From NCBI RefSeq assembly GCF_910587525.1, contig NZ_CAJULS010000033.1, positions 1 through 18,911 on the forward strand: a stretch of DNA of 18,911 bases. The letters are read 5' to 3'. Source of the DNA: an uncultured Oscillibacter sp. (GTDB lineage: Bacteria; Bacillota; Clostridia; Oscillospirales; Oscillospiraceae). The notes below the pieces were generated by a model. It was not told the origin of the DNA and did no database searches. It saw only the letters and a list, made by a program, of their open reading frames with translations. Within the stretch, counting starts at the first letter, position 1. Each line of letters opens with the position of its first letter. Below, piece after piece: positions 15,526 through 18,911 of the stretch. A program made the position numbers and the translations under genes.

Positions 15526-15560
15526 CAACGCCGCTTACCTCCCTGTGTGTTTTTTCTGTC

Positions 15561-15626
15561 TGCATTATACAGGATTTTTCCCGCTTTGCATAATGCAATT
15601 TTGTTATCAGTCCTATGCATAATGTA
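15561..15626. promoter_or_regulatory. Three copies of a TGYATAATGYA operator and the lysR -10 element
   Basis: The 11-mer TGYATAATGYA (Y = C or T) occurs at 15561-15571 (minus-strand reading TGTATAATGCA), 15587-15597 (TGCATAATGCA, extended to a perfect 13-bp T-N11-A palindrome at 15586-15598) and 15616-15626 (TGCATAATGTA). Centres are 26 and 29 bases apart. The first copy contains TATAAT (15569-15564 on the minus strand), the likely -10 of the lysR gene; the third abuts the -35 of the plus-strand promoter. This matches the recognition-site plus activation-site layout of LysR regulators. Confidence 0.65.
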
Positions 15627-15628
15627 TA

Positions 15629-15658
15629 TTGGACAAAAAAAGTGTTTTTTTGTATGGT
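15629..15658 (+). promoter_or_regulatory. Probable promoter of the amidohydrolase-AbgT operon
   Basis: TTGGAC (15629-15634), 18 bases, then TATGGT (15653-15658). The spacer is almost wholly a palindrome, ACAAAAAAA-GTG-TTTTTTTGT (15633-15653), which may bend or stiffen the DNA between the promoter elements. An operator copy ends 2 bases upstream of the -35. The weak -10 fits an activated promoter. Confidence 0.5.
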
Positions 15659-15746
15659 AGATATAGCAATAATGACTATGCAGGGCGTCGCCCCCAGGGT
15701 TCCACACATGGGCGCGGCAAAATTATAAAGAGATGGAGGAGCGTAA

Positions 15747-17372
15747 ATGAGAGAGCTGGATGCCGCATATATCAACGGGAAGGTCTATACCGTGGACAAG
15801 GCCTTTTCCACCGCCGCCGCTTTTGGCATTTCGGACGGCCGCTTTGCCGTGGTAGGAACCAATGAGGAGGTGCTGGCCCGCTGTACGCCGGAGACGCCGG
15901 TAATCGACCTGATGGGGCAGGCGGTCCTGCCGGGCATCACTGATTCCCACCTGCACATCGTGGGCACCGGAGCGCTAAAGTTGGAGCTGTACCTGGTAGG
16001 CAAGACAAAGCAGGAGATCCTGGATATGGTGGCCGGCGCCTATAAAACCGCCAAGCACGGCGAGTGGATCGTGGGACGAGGATGGATCAACGACGAGTGG
16101 AAGGACGATCCCTCCTTCCCCAGCAAGGAGGAGCTGGACGCCGTGGCGCCGGACGTGCCCGTCTACCTCAAGCGGGGCTGCGGCCACGGCGCCTGGGTCA
16201 ACAGCAAGGCCTTTGAGGCGGTGGGCATTACCGAGGCGACGCCCAACCCCGTGGGCGGCGAGATCATGCGCCGGAGCGACGGCAGTCTGCTGGGTGTGGT
16301 TAGCGATCAGGCCCAGGATCCCTTCAACCGGGCCATTCCCCCCTATACCAAAGAGCAGATCCAGAGGATCGCCCTGCTGGCCCAGGAGGGATTCTTCCAA
16401 GCGGGCATCACCTCCGTCCACGACGCCGGCAGCTTTGCCCACTGGGTGGACGCCTGGGAGGATCTCTACAAAGAGAAGAAGCTGAAGATGCGGATGTACG
16501 TCAGCCTGCGCATCGTGGGCCGTCCCAGCTATCAGGAGCTCATGGAGCAGTCCATGCCCTATTTTGAGCGGGGCATACGCGTTGGCGCCTACGACCACCG
16601 TCTGACCTACCGGGCCTATAAGATCTCCGGCGACGGCTCATTGGGCTCCCGCAGCGCCTGGATGCTGGAGGACTACTCTGACGCCCCCGGCTGCCTGGGA
16701 TTTGGCAAGTGGACAGACCAGGAGCTCTACGACCTGCTCTACCAGGCCCACCGGGCGGGCTTCCAGATCTGGTACCACGGCATCGGGGATGCCGCCTGCC
16801 GGCAGGCGCTGGACTGCTTTGAACGCTTGCAGTCCGAGCTGCCCAGGCCCGACTGCCGCCACCGTATTGAGCACTCCCAGTGCCTTGCGCCGGAGGACAT
16901 CGGCCGCTATCGCCAGTTGGGCGTCATCCCCACGTTCCAGACCGTGTTCCTGCGCACCGACAAGCGGGTGGCCGAGCAGCGCTGGGGGCGGGAGCGCCTG
17001 AAGGGCGCTTACGCTTGGCGTACCCTCATCGACCAGGGCAACGTGCTCCCCAACGGCAGCGACTCCCCGGTGGAAAACTTCAATCCCTTTGTTAGTATGT
17101 ACTGCGCCGTGGCCCGCAAGGATGAAAACGGACAGCCCGAGGGCGGCTGGTATCCCCAGGAGGCCATGACCCGGGAGGAGGCTCTGCGCTCCTACACCTG
17201 CTGGCCTGCCTATGCCGCCTTTGAAGAGCACCTCAAGGGTTCCATCCAGCAGGGAATGCTGGCGGACTTCATCGTAATCGACCGGGACTTCATGACTTGT
17301 CCCGAAGACGAGATCAAGCGCATTCAGGTTTTGCAGACAGTGGTGGGAGGTGAGACGGTCTACAAGAAATAA
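15747..17372 (+). CDS. YtcJ-like amidohydrolase (Amidohydro_3 family)
   Basis: 541 residues, the normal size for YtcJ-type metal-dependent hydrolases (530-560), with no signal peptide. The N-terminal beta-sandwich (AYINGKVYTVD, DGRFAVVGTNEE) leads to the barrel with metal ligands DSHLH (H68, H70), K292 in YKISGDGSLGSRSA (position of the usual carboxylated lysine), H344 in YHGIGDAA, H376 in RIEHSQ and D439 in GSDSPVENFNP. The C-terminus returns to the sandwich with GSIQQGMLADFIVIDRD. It hydrolyses an amide, cyclic amide or related C-N bond; substrates of this group are rarely known. GGAGGAG lies 6 bases before the ATG. The AbgT-type transporter follows after 57 bases without a terminator, so the two probably form an uptake-and-cleave operon. 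Confidence 0.92.
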   Translation: MRELDAAYINGKVYTVDKAFSTAAAFGISDGRFAVVGTNEEVLARCTPETPVIDLMGQAVLPGITDSHLHIVGTGALKLELYLVGKTKQEILDMVAGAYKTAKHGEWIVGRGWINDEWKDDPSFPSKEELDAVAPDVPVYLKRGCGHGAWVNSKAFEAVGITEATPNPVGGEIMRRSDGSLLGVVSDQAQDPFNRAIPPYTKEQIQRIALLAQEGFFQAGITSVHDAGSFAHWVDAWEDLYKEKKLKMRMYVSLRIVGRPSYQELMEQSMPYFERGIRVGAYDHRLTYRAYKISGDGSLGSRSAWMLEDYSDAPGCLGFGKWTDQELYDLLYQAHRAGFQIWYHGIGDAACRQALDCFERLQSELPRPDCRHRIEHSQCLAPEDIGRYRQLGVIPTFQTVFLRTDKRVAEQRWGRERLKGAYAWRTLIDQGNVLPNGSDSPVENFNPFVSMYCAVARKDENGQPEGGWYPQEAMTREEALRSYTCWPAYAAFEEHLKGSIQQGMLADFIVIDRDFMTCPEDEIKRIQVLQTVVGGETVYKK

Positions 17373-17429
17373 TACCCTGCGATTTTGCAATTCTTAAGAG
17401 AGAAGAACACAAAAGAAAGGGTGAAAACT

Positions 17430-18863
17430 GTGGAAAAAACCGTTGAGAAAAAAGAGAGCAAGGGATTCTTCTGGAAATTTATTCATGGGATCGAAGTGGT
17501 GGGCAACAAGCTGCCCCATCCGTTCTATCTGTTCAGCATCCTGATTGTTGTCTCCTTGGTGCTGTCGGTAATCTTCAGCGGAGCGACTACCTCCTATGAA
17601 AAGGCATCCTCCTCCGGCGGTGAGCCCGAGATCGTGGAGGTCACCATCAAAAACCTCATCAACAAGGAGACCATCACCAACGTCACCCAGAATATGTACA
17701 GCATCTACTACAATTTCTCCCCCATGATGATGATGGGCCTGCTGCTGCTGTCCATCGGCCTGGCGGAGTCGGTTGGATTGTTCGGGGCGTTTATCAAGCG
17801 ATTTATAGGCGGCGCCAAACCGGCAATGGTGTTCGCGGTGGTGGCCTTTATTGCCATCAATGCGAACACCGCCTCCAACGCCGGCATCCTGGGTGCCACA
17901 GCGGTGTCCGCTTCCGTGTTCGCCGCATTGGGCTATAACCCATGGCTGGGCATCCTCCTGGCTTACGCAGCCGGCAACGCCGGCATGTCCGCCAATGTGT
18001 TCGTGGGCAATCTGGACGTGCTGCTCAGCGGCATCAACGTGTCGGTCTGCGAGGCCCTGGGCCTGGACACCTCCACCGTCCATGTGCTCCAGCACTGGTA
18101 CTTCCTGCTGGTGTGCGCCATTGTGCTCACCTTTGTCTACACCTTTGTCACCATCAAATTCGTCCGTCCCTACCTGGGGGAGGCCAAGGACCTGAGCCTG
18201 GTCCGGGCCGCGGACGACAACAGTGAGCTGACCCCCGTTGAGCGCAAGGGCCTGCGCAATGCCGGTATTGCCGCCCTGATCTACTTGGTGGTCCTGGTGC
18301 TCATCACCCTGCCCAAGAATTCCTTCTTTCGGGCGGACGACGGTTCCATCGTGCCCAACTCTCCTCTGATCAAAAGTGTTTTGACCCTGCTGTTCCTGTT
18401 CTTCCTGGTAACCGGCGCGACCTATGGCCGTACCGTGGGCAAGATCGAGAAGTGGAACCAGCTGCCGGCCCTGCTGGCCACGGGCATCAACTCCATGACT
18501 ACCTTCATGGTCATCGCCCTGCCCGCCTCTTTGTTCATCCATCTCTTCAACGCCTCCAACATCCCCACCTACCTGGGCTCTGTGGGCGGCTCCTGGCTGA
18601 AGTCCACCGGTATCCAGGGATTCGGCCTGTTTCTCCTGGTGGCGCTGTTCTCCACCTTCCTGAACCTGTTCATGACCTCCGGTTCCTCCAAGTGGATGAT
18701 TCTGGCGCCTATTCTGATTCCCATGCTCTACACGCTGGGATACAGCCCCGCCCTGGCTACCATCATCTACCGTATTGGCGACTCCGCCACCAACGCAGTG
18801 GCGCCCATCTCCTCCGATGTGGCCCTGATCGTGGGGCTGCTGGCCAAGTATAACACGGATAAG
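17430..18863 (+). CDS. AbgT-family transporter (p-aminobenzoyl-glutamate transporter type), 3' end missing
   Basis: 478 genuine codons of a family about 510 long, so only the C-terminal tail is missing. GTG at 17430 has AAAGGGTG upstream; a GTG three codons earlier is too close to that site. After a charged cytoplasmic start comes GIEVVGNKLPHPFYLFSIL (about 20-38), a strong AbgT signature, then hydrophobic helices, the NANTASNAGILGATAV motif, YAAGNAGMSANVFVGNLDVL, and the late MTSGSSKWMILAPILIPML and GDSATNAVAPISSD blocks. Known members carry p-aminobenzoyl-glutamate or export sulfonamides; similar proteins may import short dipeptide-like amides. It pairs with the upstream amidohydrolase. The frame continues open to 18911, but the last 16 codons come from adapter DNA and are not real protein. 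Confidence 0.92.
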
Positions 18864-18911
18864 AGATCGGAAGAGCGTCGTGTAGGGAAAGAGTGTAGAT
18901 CTCGGTGGTCG
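18864..18911. other. Illumina adapter sequence (assembly artefact)
   Basis: From 18864 the DNA begins AGATCGGAAGAGCGTCGTGT and continues through GGGAAAGAGTGTAGATCTCG to the last base. This is the reverse complement of the Illumina TruSeq universal adapter over 48 bases, as I remember that sequence. It interrupts the AbgT gene in frame. It has no biological meaning and marks the true contig end as 18863. Confidence 0.97.

Noticed and set aside
17394..18542. Long minus-strand open frame opposite the AbgT gene
   Set aside because: His/Gln/Gly-rich shadow of a clear AbgT-family gene; no start signal or motif.

Overview
The window looks like one contig from a draft assembly of an anaerobic, GC-rich Gram-positive Clostridia-type gut bacterium, with Oscillospiraceae/Flavonifractor-like the best guess. 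The support is strong AGGAGG-type ribosome binding sites, frequent GTG/TTG starts, a lipoprotein-type binding protein, a fermentative citrate lyase cluster and the style of the proteins. The taxon is an inference from gene content, not a database result. The left edge lies inside an IS256-family transposase gene. The last 48 bases (18864-18911) are Illumina adapter sequence, so real biology ends at 18863.

Layout. (1) 1-178: start of an IS256-type element. (2) 245-5108, minus strand: an operon reading deacetylase, deacetylase, tctB, tctC, tctA. It combines a complete tripartite tricarboxylate transporter (TctABC) with two NodB-fold amide/imide-type hydrolases. (3) 5330-6337, plus strand: a divergent LysR regulator. 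The shared intergenic region holds plausible promoters in both directions and a T-N11-A operator. (4) 6338-6621: no gene, but a 28-bp perfect inverted repeat, a second hairpin and a near-consensus promoter. (5) 6622-12804, plus strand: an AbrB-family membrane protein followed by a full citrate-lyase-type cluster, citC-citD-citE-citF-citXG, tightly packed and closed by a strong bidirectional terminator. (6) 12991-14418, minus strand: a MATE efflux pump. (7) 14530-15525, minus strand: a second LysR regulator. (8) 15747-18863, plus strand: a YtcJ-like amidohydrolase and an AbgT-family transporter that is cut by the contig end. The 15529-15746 control region carries three copies of an 11-bp near-palindrome.

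Theme. The window groups three organic-acid or amide utilisation modules, each pairing a membrane transporter with hydrolytic or lyase enzymes, and two of them have their own divergent LysR regulator. In module one, TctABC would import a carboxylate that the deacetylase-fold enzymes hydrolyse. In module two, citrate lyase splits citrate (or a relative such as citramalate) to acetate plus an oxoacid; no classical citrate carrier or oxaloacetate decarboxylase is visible, so TctABC or the AbrB-like protein may handle transport. In module three, AbgT would take up an acyl-amino-acid-like compound and the amidohydrolase would cleave it. No CRISPR array, tRNA, rRNA or phage genes were seen.
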